Shown: positions 16,037 to 25,079, counted from the first letter of the stretch. The stretch: DNA of 47,333 bases from Thermodesulfobacteriota bacterium (GCA_035559815.1 DATMAT010000079.1:1-47333); one strand, 5' to 3'. Made by a program: numbers and translations. Notes: a model not told the origin generated them from the letters alone.

Positions 16037-16230
16037 TAAAGTATTAGGAAAGATTTTTGTCTCCTCATAAGTGACGTAAAATCGGATGAGATAATTTACG
16101 AGAAAATACAAACTGTTCTTTTTAGATTCCTCACAGAGTTTATCGTGGTCGATGATCCCCTGGTTAAACCGGGGAAGGGGCTCAGGCTCCGAGCGATGGC
16201 TAAACCGGGGGATCAATCGGGGATACTCTC

Positions 16231-16311
16231 CGCATGTCATCCCCGAATTCTTTTATCGGGGATCCATTTTTTGAAAAAACTGGATTCCCACTTAAAACAT
16301 GTGAGAATGAC
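16231..16311. repeat. GTCATCCCCGA...GAGAATGAC repeat, copy 2
   Basis: Nearly identical to 3021-3098, differing by a handful of bases. It is preceded at 16155-16225 by GGTTAAACCGGGG and TAAACCGGGGGATCAATCGG words, which recur near 20945. These repeats make up the gene-free stretch 16037-16491; only the leader of the next gene remains. Confidence 0.75.
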
Positions 16312-16491
16312 AGGACGGAGAAAATATTTGGTAGGTCGAGGGGCTCAAATGATATCTGAGGCCATTGCATAGGGATTGACAACCTGTAGCTTGCCCCAGG
16401 TAGGCTTATTGGGAGTTCAAATTAATAAGGTCGACTAAACAGCGAAAATGTTCAAAATGAAAAATCAAGTTAAAGCGAGGAATATACATAT

Positions 16492-18300
16492 ATGAATCAT
16501 TTTCTGTTCTTTTTAAGCAGACGAATAATGGGTGGTTCTCTGATTATTCTGTTGGTGATTGTTCCCGTTTCTCTTTTAGCGGAGAATCAAACCACGACCG
16601 CTGATAAAACAAGCAATGCACGGATATTGAGCGAAGGGCCTGCCGGGAACTCCAACTGCAGTGACGGTATAGATAACGATAAAAATGGTTTGACCGACCT
16701 GGCTGACTATAAATGCCGGAGGGCAATAATCATAGACATAGACGGCCTAAGATGGGACTCGTTCAACGACGCGTTGAAATCAGGTACCTTGCCTTCCTTT
16801 CAGAAATTGCTGGGCGGAGATGAAAAGTGTGAGACAAGTTCGGTCTTCTTCGACCGGGCTACCACTATCTTTCCCTCGGTAACCCTTGCCGGACATGCCT
16901 CCATCTTCACCGGTGTTTACCCCGGCCAGCACGGAATCGCCGGCAATCAATGGTTTGACCGAACCGGAGAGGCTTTTAAGCCCCCGTTCATTCCATCCGA
17001 GCCGTTTGATTACATGCATCCCTGCTCTCAGCTTTGCATCTACGTTACCGAGCCGCCCCTTACGAGTGAGATGAAGGAAATAGCTTTCCTCAGATGCCAT
17101 TCATTATCGTCTAAACAGGACCTGCTACTCTCCTGTTCAAACCCATCTCCTCCCGGCCTGGTGAATAAGCATCTAAAAGCGCAAACGATTTACGAAGCAG
17201 CGGGGGAAGCGGACAGGTCGAGCGCGGTCATTTTCAGCCAATATTGGAAGGGCGTTCCGGAGGAAAACGTAGTTCATCCCAATCAGGTAGAACAATACCT
17301 TTACGGGATAACCGAGACAAAGTTCCTTCCCGATCCTCAGAATTTTGCTGAATTCGACCGGGGTATGATGCTCCATGCAATAGACAAGATTAATGCAGAT
17401 GGGTTTCCGGATATTCTGACTGTCTACTTCTCGGGACTAGATGCTACCGGCCACATGCATGGAATAAAATCACAGATGAATTATCTTAGCAAATCCGTCG
17501 ACCCGGCCGTAGGCGATTTATTGCTGGAATTAGAAGGTCGCGACCGGAGTTGGTGCAGGAACACTTTGTTTGTCATCGCCGCCGACCATGGCCAGATGCC
17601 GATCGACAAAGAGAACGAGGCATCTCAAAGTGCAGTTAACTCTGCCCTGGACGGTGCCGGTTTCAAGAAAAATTATGTCGTTGCCGTAAACGGCGGAATG
17701 GCCCATATCTACCTTAGAAACAGGTCGACTTCTAAATGGTCTGACTCACCCCGATTTGATAAGGATATAATCCCTGCTGCGGAGGCTTTGTGCGGCAGGA
17801 TCGATGATAACAGATTATGGAAGATTTTGGTCAGGGCGGATGACGGCATGTATAAGGTTTATAATGCCAGCAAAAAGGAGAGCGGGGATAAGGATGTATG
17901 TAAAACCATAGGTACTGTGGAGCTTTCCCAGGACCAGGATTTAAAATCGCCGGATAACTTAAATATCATTGAGCTAGTCAATGAGTTAAATTCGGAAAGG
18001 AGCGGAGATATTTTGATATTATTGCAGCCTTCCTCCTATTTTGAGCATGGTGATCTTTTAAGGTGGGGTAAAAAAGCGGACCACGGCAGCCTTCACGAAG
18101 GAGGGTTAAAGATTCCTATCGTCCTTGCAGGCGGTGGTGTGAGACTGGATTCGGAGAAGTGCAAGGTAATAAACAAGGAAAACCACTGTGACGACGTCGT
18201 AAGAAACGTGAACGTTGCCAGAACAGTTGCCCGGTATCTCGGGTTCGAAGATAAATTGAAAGAGGCTAAAGAAGCCCTGCCGGTCAAATTTTCGGAGTAA
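16492..18300 (+). CDS. Exported type I phosphodiesterase/nucleotide pyrophosphatase (alkaline phosphatase superfamily)
   Basis: 602 residues. A signal peptide ends after VSLLA (residue 30). Residues 79-150 form the first metal site and nucleophile region: IDIDGLRWD (Asp82, Asp84), then SVTLAGHASIFTGVYPGQHGI with Thr131 as probable nucleophile. Later come FSGLDATGHMHG, IAADHGQM and a final ADHGSLHEGG, which supply the remaining Asp and His zinc ligands. The enzyme should cleave phosphodiester or phosphomonoester bonds in the periplasm; the substrate is not readable. Residues 56-75 hold a CSDGIDNDKNGLTDLADYKC module, a Cys-flanked Asp-rich loop that looks calcium-binding and is common at the N-termini of exported bacterial proteins. 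It stands alone between repeats. Confidence 0.87.
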   Translation: MNHFLFFLSRRIMGGSLIILLVIVPVSLLAENQTTTADKTSNARILSEGPAGNSNCSDGIDNDKNGLTDLADYKCRRAIIIDIDGLRWDSFNDALKSGTLPSFQKLLGGDEKCETSSVFFDRATTIFPSVTLAGHASIFTGVYPGQHGIAGNQWFDRTGEAFKPPFIPSEPFDYMHPCSQLCIYVTEPPLTSEMKEIAFLRCHSLSSKQDLLLSCSNPSPPGLVNKHLKAQTIYEAAGEADRSSAVIFSQYWKGVPEENVVHPNQVEQYLYGITETKFLPDPQNFAEFDRGMMLHAIDKINADGFPDILTVYFSGLDATGHMHGIKSQMNYLSKSVDPAVGDLLLELEGRDRSWCRNTLFVIAADHGQMPIDKENEASQSAVNSALDGAGFKKNYVVAVNGGMAHIYLRNRSTSKWSDSPRFDKDIIPAAEALCGRIDDNRLWKILVRADDGMYKVYNASKKESGDKDVCKTIGTVELSQDQDLKSPDNLNIIELVNELNSERSGDILILLQPSSYFEHGDLLRWGKKADHGSLHEGGLKIPIVLAGGGVRLDSEKCKVINKENHCDDVVRNVNVARTVARYLGFEDKLKEAKEALPVKFSE

Positions 18301-18439
18301 GCAGGGTTGTTTTGGCCGAGGCTGGTTACGAAATTGAAGTCACTGAATGGGGTAGTCTAGAAGCACCAAAGAGACAAAAAGGAAGATAATACAAATTCAA
18401 CTAATAGATTCCTAAAGCTAGTATGTGAGTATTATGATT

Positions 18440-20344
18440 TTATATCTCGACCTCTGTACCGATTTCGATTACCCTATTAGGAGGGATGCCGAAATGGACA
18501 AGTGGTGTCTGTGCATTCCTAGACATTAGGGCAAATAACTTCTTTCGCCAGCTAGACATCTTTTTTGATTTCCCCAATATTAAGGTCTCGCGACCAAGGA
18601 AGAAAGTCGTTTCCATAAGATTAAATTCTATTTTGTAATCCACTTCCGCCAGGCGCAGAATCGCTGGTACATTGGCATTCTCCATAAAACCGATATGTGC
18701 AATAATTCTAATGACATTGGGTGTGATCTCTTTAATTTCAAGTTTCTTGGATCGAGGGATACGCGGCACCTCCTCGGTGACTATTGTCAGTAGGATTACA
18801 CGCTCGTGAATGACTTTATTATGCTTTATATTGTGGAGCAAGGCTTGAGGTATACCTCTGGGATTGCTAACCATGAATACCGCGGTTCCCGGCACTCGGC
18901 TTACTGAATTACTGCTATCCAAATCAGCCAGAAGGATTTCAATTGGCACTTCCTCCTTTTGGAACTGCTCTCTAAGGATAGCCCGTCCTTGATTCCATGT
19001 AGTCATTAAGAAGTAGATAACAGCCCCAACTAGAAGCGGAAACCATGCCCCCTGCCCGAGCTTGAGCATGTTCGCACCGAAAAAGGCAAGATCAATAACG
19101 AGAAAGAACGTTGTGACGGACGCGGCTGTCAAAATGCTCCAGTCCAGGTGTGTTCGTGCATATACAAACATAAGAATGGCAGTGACAACCATCAATGCCG
19201 ATATAGCTACTCCGTAGGCACCGGCCAGGTTTTCCGAGGATCGGAAGCCCAGAACCAGGCCGACAGTACCAACCAAAAGTATCCAGTTCATCGAGGGGGT
19301 GTATACCTGCCCAATCTCTTCCGGGGAGGTGTGGCGGACTTCGAGGCGAGGCAAGTAACCGAGTTGTATGGCTTGACGGGTAAGAGAGAATGCCCCGGAA
19401 ATTACAGCCTGAGATGCAATGATAGTTGCTGCTGTTGCTAGCCCAATGAGCGGGTATAATCCCCAAGATGGCGCAAGCAGATAGAAGGGGTTTCTTATGG
19501 TCTCTGGCTTGCTGATGAGTAATGCCCCCTGCCCAAAGTAATTGAGAAGCAGTGCAGGTAGTACCAATACAAACCAGGCCAACCGGATCGGTTGCTTTCC
19601 AAAATGTCCTATATCGGCATAAAGTGCCTCACCTCCGGTTACCACGAGGAAAACGGCACCAAGAACGACAAAGCCCCTGTAGCTATTGTTAGCAAAGAAT
19701 TCCACAGCATGAAGTGGATTTATAGCTCCAAGCACCTCTGGAACCTTGATAATTTCCAGTGTTCCAAGAATTGCCAGAGTAATAAACCACAGGAGCGTAA
19801 TAGGCCCAAAAACCTTGCCTACTCCGCCCGTCCCTCGTTTCTGGAAAAGGAACAAGGCAACTAATATTCCGACTGTGATAGGGATTACATAAGGGTCAAA
19901 GATTGATGTTCCGACCTTGAGCCCTTCGATTGCGCTGAGTACCGAGATAGCAGGTGTTAGCATTCCATCTCCATAGAAGAGGGCGGCTCCAAAGAGGCCG
20001 ATAACGAGTAATACACTACCCTGCGCAGGTTTGACCTTGCGCTGGGGAACAACCAGGGTAAGCAGTGCCAGAATACCGCCTTCTCCTTCATTATCCGCTC
20101 GCAGCACAAAAGCTAAATACTTAATAGAGATGACGATTATTAGTGACCAGAAAATTAGTGAAAGCACACCAAGGACGTTTTCATCGGTAACCCTGAGATT
20201 ATGTTGTGAGGAGAAGCACTCTCGAAATGCATAAAGCGGACTCGTCCCAATATCTCCAAAAACAACACCAAGCGCGAGAAGAGCAAGAGAGTAGGTTCGA
20301 GGTTTATGCGGCTCTGATGGAGCTGAGTTTTTGATGACGTTCAT
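18440..20344 (-). CDS. kup: Kup-family potassium uptake transporter
   Basis: A 634-residue K+/H+ symporter of the KUP/HAK/KT family. GVVFGDIGTSPLYAF (26-40) is the signature of the first helix, with Asp31. YGDGMLTPAISVLSAIEGL, GTGGVGKVFGPITLLWF and LTRQAIQLGYLPRLEVRHTS are further family blocks. About 12 membrane helices are followed by a roughly 170-residue cytoplasmic C-terminal domain (from about 460), the usual layout. A cyclic-di-AMP riboswitch lies upstream in the 5' leader on the same strand. High c-di-AMP should therefore lower potassium uptake, as known for other ydaO-controlled kup genes. Confidence 0.95.
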   Translation of the reverse strand: MNVIKNSAPSEPHKPRTYSLALLALGVVFGDIGTSPLYAFRECFSSQHNLRVTDENVLGVLSLIFWSLIIVISIKYLAFVLRADNEGEGGILALLTLVVPQRKVKPAQGSVLLVIGLFGAALFYGDGMLTPAISVLSAIEGLKVGTSIFDPYVIPITVGILVALFLFQKRGTGGVGKVFGPITLLWFITLAILGTLEIIKVPEVLGAINPLHAVEFFANNSYRGFVVLGAVFLVVTGGEALYADIGHFGKQPIRLAWFVLVLPALLLNYFGQGALLISKPETIRNPFYLLAPSWGLYPLIGLATAATIIASQAVISGAFSLTRQAIQLGYLPRLEVRHTSPEEIGQVYTPSMNWILLVGTVGLVLGFRSSENLAGAYGVAISALMVVTAILMFVYARTHLDWSILTAASVTTFFLVIDLAFFGANMLKLGQGAWFPLLVGAVIYFLMTTWNQGRAILREQFQKEEVPIEILLADLDSSNSVSRVPGTAVFMVSNPRGIPQALLHNIKHNKVIHERVILLTIVTEEVPRIPRSKKLEIKEITPNVIRIIAHIGFMENANVPAILRLAEVDYKIEFNLMETTFFLGRETLILGKSKKMSSWRKKLFALMSRNAQTPLVHFGIPPNRVIEIGTEVEI

Positions 20345-20492
20345 GTTTCAAGCTCGACTTGACGTTTCTCAAGTTAGGTTCCTTTACTTCCTACTTCCAC
20401 TTATTCATACAGCAAGACCCTTTGCCCAAAGAAATCTAAGGAAAGATTAAGCCCTAAGGGAATAAGCCCTTTCATGCAGAACTTACCCATAG

Positions 20493-20561
20493 CTAGTAGG
20501 AAAAGAAATCTCTTAGGGTTGTGGTATTGATAATTAAGAGGTCAAAGAGGCGGTATTTCAT
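20493..20561 (-). CDS. Possible 22-codon leader ORF after the riboswitch
   Basis: ATG 20561 follows AGGAGGAAC, whose purines form the 3' edge of the riboswitch aptamer. The frame reads MKYRLFDLLIINTTTLRDFF, then SY and stop. The 3-base spacing is short. If translated, aptamer folding could hide the ribosome site. I see no convincing intrinsic terminator between here and kup, so the expression platform is undefined. Confidence 0.2.
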   Translation of the reverse strand: MKYRLFDLLIINTTTLRDFFSY

Positions 20562-20564
20562 GTT

Positions 20565-20692
20565 CCTCCTGACGCCTACGAGGTTAGCTGACGGGCTCGG
20601 GTCGAAAGGATAACCCTACATCCCCCTGGATGACTCGCCCCAAAATCTCGGGTCCCCCGCTTTCTCAATTTGTGAGAAATTCGGCGCTCTCA
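20565..20692 (-). promoter_or_regulatory. ydaO-yuaA riboswitch (cyclic di-AMP sensor)
   Basis: On the minus strand the conserved landmarks appear in order. These are GAGCGCCGAATTT, AAAGCGGGGGACCC, TTTTGGGGCGAGTC, AGGGTTATCC, CGAGCCCGTCAGCTAACC and TCGTAGGCGTC. They match the Bacillus subtilis ydaO aptamer nearly block for block, including the pseudo-symmetric GGGGGACC and GTCAGCTAACCTCG cores. The opening GCGCC can pair with the closing GGCGT as P1. kup begins about 220 bases downstream, the classic target: c-di-AMP binding normally turns K+ importer expression off. Most described examples are in Gram-positives and cyanobacteria, though other phyla carry it. Confidence 0.88.
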
Positions 20693-20883
20693 CATTTTAG
20701 GTTGTTTAGTTTAATACGTCGAACTTTCTTGTCAATTTAATCGCATTGATTCATCAGAAATCTATCTGAGTAAGAACCGTTGCCTCATTTAAGAATTTCT
20801 TTAAGCCGTTTTGACTGAAACTGTTGAAGCGCGGAAATCACCCTTCGACACAAGCTCAGAGCCCGTCCTGAGTGCGACGAAGG

Positions 20884-20911
20884 ATTTAGCGGATTTACAC
20901 ATCCGCTAAAT
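20884..20911. repeat. Perfect 11-bp hairpin ATTTAGCGGAT/ATCCGCTAAAT
   Basis: A 6-base loop (TTACAC) separates exact inverted arms. It lies inside a patch of CCTTCGAC...CTCAG repeats (20838-21010) and shares the AGCGGAT/ATCCGCT core with hairpins at 29461 and 38927, and with AGCGGATTCTCGTCCGCT near 21013. The gene-free stretch 20693-21225 is entirely such repeat material plus a GTCATTGCGAG remnant near 21090. Confidence 0.7.
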
Positions 20912-21225
20912 CTCAATATGATGCTGTTCGTCCTGAGCCAGGTCCCCCAGTTTAACCGGGGGAAGAGCGAACACCGCCTATTTAACCCATCCTTCGATTA
21001 GACTCAGGATGAGCGGATTCTCGTCCGCTAGGTATGAGGAATCTAAATAGATTGCTTAGTTGTTTAACTCCTCGCAGTGACAAGACATGGGGTGTCATTG
21101 CGAGACAATCTCGTATTTTGGGCAAGTTTGCTAACCTTTAAAACTTAAGCCTTCAAAACCATTGATACTTCATCGAAAAGCGGATAGTGTATGTGACCAA
21201 ATCAAATCGGAAGAGGTTAACCGGG

Positions 21226-21780
21226 ATGAAAATATTCTCAAAAAAAATATTGTTAGCTATGTTAATCTTCGCACTCGATTTTGACCTATCTGCCGATGAA
21301 AAGGAGCCTGCACCTACCGAGGCAGATTATCACCATATGTTATCGACGGACTTGATAAATACTGCTCAGTACGCAGGAGCCCTACGCGACTTGGCGGCCG
21401 GGGGTGGCCTCAAGCAAAACCTGGAGCTGGTTAAAGCGCAGGTAAAACAGATCGGCAATAGCCTGGACTCTGCAGAAAAAGACCTGACCGCTATCATGAA
21501 CAACACGGAAGGAGAAATGAACGGGGCACAGGAGCATTTCCAATCCATAAAGAAATCCCTCGATTTAGCCGAAAATGCTTACGATGGAGTGCTATTCGAA
21601 GTTAATAGCGGCGATATGAACGCCGACGTTATACGCGATAATGCGGCGACTATACATGATGCGGCCAAGGACGCTGAAGAGAATCATCACCGTAAGATAA
21701 TGGAGATGGTTGGGGTATTTGAAGCGCCGCTGGATGCACCGCCGGATATCAAAGAGGACCTGGAAATAGAAGATGAATAG
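21226..21780 (+). CDS. Exported protein of unknown function, helical
   Basis: ATG 21226 gives 184 residues; the frame extends to a GTG at 21187, but the signal peptide MKIFSKKILLAMLIFALDFD starts here. AGAGG lies about 10 bases upstream. After cleavage near LSADE the protein is acidic and almost all helical. A long central segment (about 45-120) has heptad-like spacing (LVKAQVKQIGNSLDSAEKDL) suggesting a coiled coil. Two histidine spots (DYHHM, ENHHRK) might bind metal, which is only a guess. No family is recognised. Confidence 0.7.
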   Translation: MKIFSKKILLAMLIFALDFDLSADEKEPAPTEADYHHMLSTDLINTAQYAGALRDLAAGGGLKQNLELVKAQVKQIGNSLDSAEKDLTAIMNNTEGEMNGAQEHFQSIKKSLDLAENAYDGVLFEVNSGDMNADVIRDNAATIHDAAKDAEENHHRKIMEMVGVFEAPLDAPPDIKEDLEIEDE

Positions 21781-21851
21781 GGGAGAGCTATCGTGAATTT
21801 TAGTTTAATAATTCATTGTGACTTGCTATAGGGTTTCGAGTGTACTGTTTT

Positions 21852-21933
21852 GTCAATGCGAACACAACGAAGCAATCAATTTAGATTCCTTACCTGCTCC
21901 CTCACCTTCGTTCGGGACAGGGTTCGGAGTGAC
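21852..21933. repeat. GTCAATGCGAA...TCGGAGTGAC repeat
   Basis: Ends are a degenerate version of the GTCATTGCGAG family. The interior GAAGCAATC...TTTAGATTCCT and TTCGTTCGGGACAGGGTTCGG are shared with 25080-25185. Together with the next unit it fills the gap 21781-22162. Confidence 0.65.
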
Positions 21934-21973
21934 AAAAGTGGTTTTGCTGTATAGGACACACAAATAGGGTACT

Positions 21974-22058
21974 GTCATTTCGACCAAAGGGAGAAATCTT
22001 AGACTTCGACAATGATACCTTTATCAGATTGCTTCGTCGCTTTACTCCTTGCAATGAC
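21974..22058. repeat. GTCATTTCGA...CCTTGCAATGAC repeat
   Basis: The interior GGGAGAAATCTTAGACTTCG and AGATTGCTTCGTCGC recur at 25250-25355. The ends are an imperfect inverted pair of the same small-element family. Confidence 0.65.
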
Positions 22059-22162
22059 CATGATGATATTATCGTTATACGACCATATCCCTTTTGTTGC
22101 GAGGTTATTGATTTACATATTTATAGAATTGAAATTCATGACTTTCTATTCATGGCTCTTTG

Positions 22163-23848
22163 ATGCGAAATGAAAAGAACCTAATACTGGATTCTCTTCT
22201 TTTAGGTGTGGTCGGGGCTCTTAGCGCCCAGGTATTCACGTTTCTGTTAAATCTCTGCCAAAATTTCTTTCTCACCTGGATGGCCGGATATACCCCTCCC
22301 GGTCTGCCCAACGAGGGCGGAAGGTTAGCCCAGGTCATTGGCAGCCACGGTCTATATCTGATCCCTTTAGTCACCGCTTTGGGTGGTTTGATTTCCGGTC
22401 TTCTTGTGTATACGTTCGCGCCCGAAGCGGAAGGACACGGGACCGATTCTGTGGTGAAGGCCTTCCACCGCGCCGGGGGGTACATACGCCCGAGGGTAGC
22501 GCCTATTAAAATGCTGGCGTCGGCTATAACCATCGGGTCCGGCGGTTCTGCCGGACGAGAAGGCCCGATAGCCCAAATCACCGCCGCCGTCGGGTCTATA
22601 TATGCCACCCTCAGCCATCGCTCGGACGAGGAAAGGAGGCTGATAGTCCTTATAGGTATGGCCGCCGGTCTATCGGCCATATTTCGCTCTCCTATTGGAA
22701 CGGCTTTTTTCGCCGTAGAGGTTTTATACGGCAGGATGGAATTCGAGGGACGCGCCCTTCTCTACACCATGCTCGCTTCCATAGTGGCTTATGCCGTTAA
22801 CAGTCTTTTTGTGGGCTGGGAACCCCTTTTCCGGGTCCCGGCAGACATCGGAGTGACCAGTATATTTGGCTATCTTTGGTACGTTCTGCTGGGTTTAGCC
22901 AGCGGCTTGATAGCGACCATATTGCCTTTTGTTTTCTATAGAGTCCGGGATCTATTTCAGAGTATTGCCATACCACCTCATATCAAACCGGCGATCGGGG
23001 GCCTTTTAGTGGGTTTAATAGCTATAGCGCTACCCCAGGTGCTTGGCGGGGGCTACGGCTGGATACAGGAGGCAGTTAATGGCGGTCTGACCGCTAAGTT
23101 GTTTCTTGCTCTTCTCTTTGCCAAGATCATCGCCTTCAGTCTGACGGTATCGTCCGGCGGTTCCGGCGGAGTCTTTGCCCCCAGTCTTTTTGTAGGCGCT
23201 ATGCTCGGCGGATTCATAGCACAGCTCTTTAACCTGCCTCAGGCCGGGCTGGTTATAGTGGGTATGGCGGCCGTATTTGGCGGAGCAACCCGAGTGCCGA
23301 TCGCCACTTTGCTGATGGTGACCGAAATGACCGGCGGGTATCAGTTGCTCGTGCCGGCGGCCCTTGCCGTCATGCTCAGCTATCTGATTCAGGTTAAGTT
23401 ATCGAGCGGCCTCAAGTATAAGAGTTTATATGAGGCACAGGTGCCCGGTCCTGATGATTCTCCGGCTCACTATGTTGGCGAGGTGCAGAGCGCCTTACGT
23501 CTTTTTGACGAGCACCGTGTCTCGGCCCCGGCGGAGATTGGACATCTGGAACTGCAGTCACTCTTGCAATCCGGTGTAGGGGTGGACCTTTCGGACGGCA
23601 AGCAATTAACCATCGCTGCACTCAAGCCGGAAAGCCCTTGCACCGGCAAGCCGATAAAGGCCGGTTGCTTGTACGAGCCTGGCGACACTCTAGAGATCGT
23701 GGCAATCATGCGAGGAAAAGAGGTTTTATTACCCCATCCGGAGATTGTACTCAGGGCAGGAGACCGAATACTATTTATAACCACGCCCCATGGAAGGGAA
23801 CGTCTTTCACGGCATTTCTCGGATATACCAAAAGAAGAAAAGAACTAG
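22163..23848 (+). CDS. ClC-family chloride channel/transporter with C-terminal RCK_C (TrkA-C) domain
   Basis: From ATG 22163 (the preceding TTG is not needed) 561 residues result. GSGGSAGREGP (125-135) carries the gating glutamate Glu133. GGVFAPSLFVGAMLGG is the second selectivity loop, and RVPIATLLMVTEMTGGYQLL the third conserved block. The usual GSGIPE is replaced by GHGTDSV (91-97), a variant seen in a separate ClC branch. After about residue 440 the last domain (LTIAALKPESPCTGKPI, then YEPGDTLEIVAIMRGKE, ending LRAGDRILFITT) has the RCK_C fold that binds ligands in K+ systems. CBS domains, the usual ClC regulators, are absent. Chloride, nitrate or fluoride could be carried. Confidence 0.92.
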   Translation: MRNEKNLILDSLLLGVVGALSAQVFTFLLNLCQNFFLTWMAGYTPPGLPNEGGRLAQVIGSHGLYLIPLVTALGGLISGLLVYTFAPEAEGHGTDSVVKAFHRAGGYIRPRVAPIKMLASAITIGSGGSAGREGPIAQITAAVGSIYATLSHRSDEERRLIVLIGMAAGLSAIFRSPIGTAFFAVEVLYGRMEFEGRALLYTMLASIVAYAVNSLFVGWEPLFRVPADIGVTSIFGYLWYVLLGLASGLIATILPFVFYRVRDLFQSIAIPPHIKPAIGGLLVGLIAIALPQVLGGGYGWIQEAVNGGLTAKLFLALLFAKIIAFSLTVSSGGSGGVFAPSLFVGAMLGGFIAQLFNLPQAGLVIVGMAAVFGGATRVPIATLLMVTEMTGGYQLLVPAALAVMLSYLIQVKLSSGLKYKSLYEAQVPGPDDSPAHYVGEVQSALRLFDEHRVSAPAEIGHLELQSLLQSGVGVDLSDGKQLTIAALKPESPCTGKPIKAGCLYEPGDTLEIVAIMRGKEVLLPHPEIVLRAGDRILFITTPHGRERLSRHFSDIPKEEKN

Positions 23849-23923
23849 TTAATCCAGATGATAGTTGAAATTTCGTTTTTAGCGTGTGTAATAAAGTCGG
23901 TTCATTAAAGAGGGTAAAGATAG

Positions 23924-25030
23924 ATGAAAGCCATTGCCATTGTGCCGGGGACAAAGATAATCCAACTGGAAGATCGTCCGGAGCCGTCGATTAGCGTCCC
24001 GGATGAGGTCAAAATCAGGATGAAGCGAGTGGGTATATGCGGCACCGACCGCGAAGAAGCGGCCGGGGGGCGCGCCTTGGCACCTACGGGCCAGAAGAGT
24101 CTCGTGATTGGTCACGAGATGTTCGGGCAGGTAGTAGAGGTGGGTAAGGACGTTACCCAAGTAAGACCGGGAGATTATGCCATCTTCACCGACCGCCGGG
24201 GGTGCGGCAAATGCATGCCTTGTGCTATGAACCGTTCCGATATGTGCAACACCGGCGATTTCCGGGAAAGGGGCATCTGGGGGCTCGATGGATTCCAGGC
24301 GGAATACGTGGTGGATAAAGAGCAGTATGTTGTTCGTGTGCCGCCTGAGCTGGAGTCCGTGGGGGTGCTTGCAGAGCCTCTTTCCGTGGCGGAAAAGGCC
24401 ATAGACGAGGCGGTAAGGGTGCAGTTTGCCCGTTTGCCGGATGCAATGGCCACACCGGACTGGCTAAATGGACGGCGTTGTCTGGTGGCTGGACTAGGGC
24501 CAATCGGTCTATTGGCTGCGGTGGCGCTTCGTCTCCGCGGCGCGGAGGTATACGGTATGGACATAGTAGATGAAAACTCCCCGCGCCCGGAGTGGCTTGA
24601 GAAGCTCGGCGGGAAATACATAGACGGCCGCACCGTATCTCCGGATAAGATAGGCGCCATGGTCGGTCCCATGAATCTGATATTTGATGCCACCGGGGTG
24701 GCTAAGCTTGAATTCAACCTCTTGGATGCACTTGCCTATAACGGTGTATATGTGCTGACCGGGATTCCCGGCGGCGGACGTTTGTTGGAGGTCTCCGGCG
24801 CAGAGCTTATTCGTCAGTTGGTGCTGAAGAATCAACTGGTTATAGGGAGCGTCAACAACCCTCGCGCCTACTTCCAGATGGCCGTGGATGATCTAACAAC
24901 GGCACGTCTACGCTGGGAAAATCACCTGGAACGCCTCATCACCCACCGTCATCCCTACACCGACTTTGCTGCGGCATTGGAACATCATGGAGATGATGAG
25001 ATAAAGGTGGTATTGGAATGGTCGGCGTGA
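23924..25030 (+). CDS. Glucose 1-dehydrogenase, zinc MDR family (Sulfolobus type)
   Basis: A 368-residue medium-chain dehydrogenase that oxidises glucose to glucono-1,5-lactone with NAD(P)+. Catalytic zinc ligands are readable: Cys39 and Thr41 in GICGTD, and His64-Glu65 in IGHEMFG. Structural zinc comes from the GCGKCMPCAMNRSDMC cluster (Cys94, 97, 100, 108). LAEPLSVAEKAIDEA and AGLGPIGLLAA (cofactor-binding) follow, then FDATG and NGVYVLTGIPGG, all characteristic of archaeal-type GDH. The gluconolactonase and gluconokinase lie 1.8-4.2 kb downstream on the same strand, which supports the substrate call. It follows the ClC gene by 75 bases and has its own leader. Confidence 0.88.
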   Translation: MKAIAIVPGTKIIQLEDRPEPSISVPDEVKIRMKRVGICGTDREEAAGGRALAPTGQKSLVIGHEMFGQVVEVGKDVTQVRPGDYAIFTDRRGCGKCMPCAMNRSDMCNTGDFRERGIWGLDGFQAEYVVDKEQYVVRVPPELESVGVLAEPLSVAEKAIDEAVRVQFARLPDAMATPDWLNGRRCLVAGLGPIGLLAAVALRLRGAEVYGMDIVDENSPRPEWLEKLGGKYIDGRTVSPDKIGAMVGPMNLIFDATGVAKLEFNLLDALAYNGVYVLTGIPGGGRLLEVSGAELIRQLVLKNQLVIGSVNNPRAYFQMAVDDLTTARLRWENHLERLITHRHPYTDFAAALEHHGDDEIKVVLEWSA

Positions 25031-25079
25031 AAGAATTAAACTTAGGAATTCCATGTGGCCTTGCCACAGTGTTTCCGAT

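Noticed and set aside
20410-20480. Intrinsic terminator between the riboswitch and kup
   Set aside because: AAGGG-CTTATT-CCCTT is a weak 5-bp stem without a following T run, so I could not support an expression platform.
22150-22680. 176-codon frame opposite the ClC gene
   Set aside because: Complement of the conserved GSGGSAGREGP region, with low-complexity Pro/Ser/Arg content.
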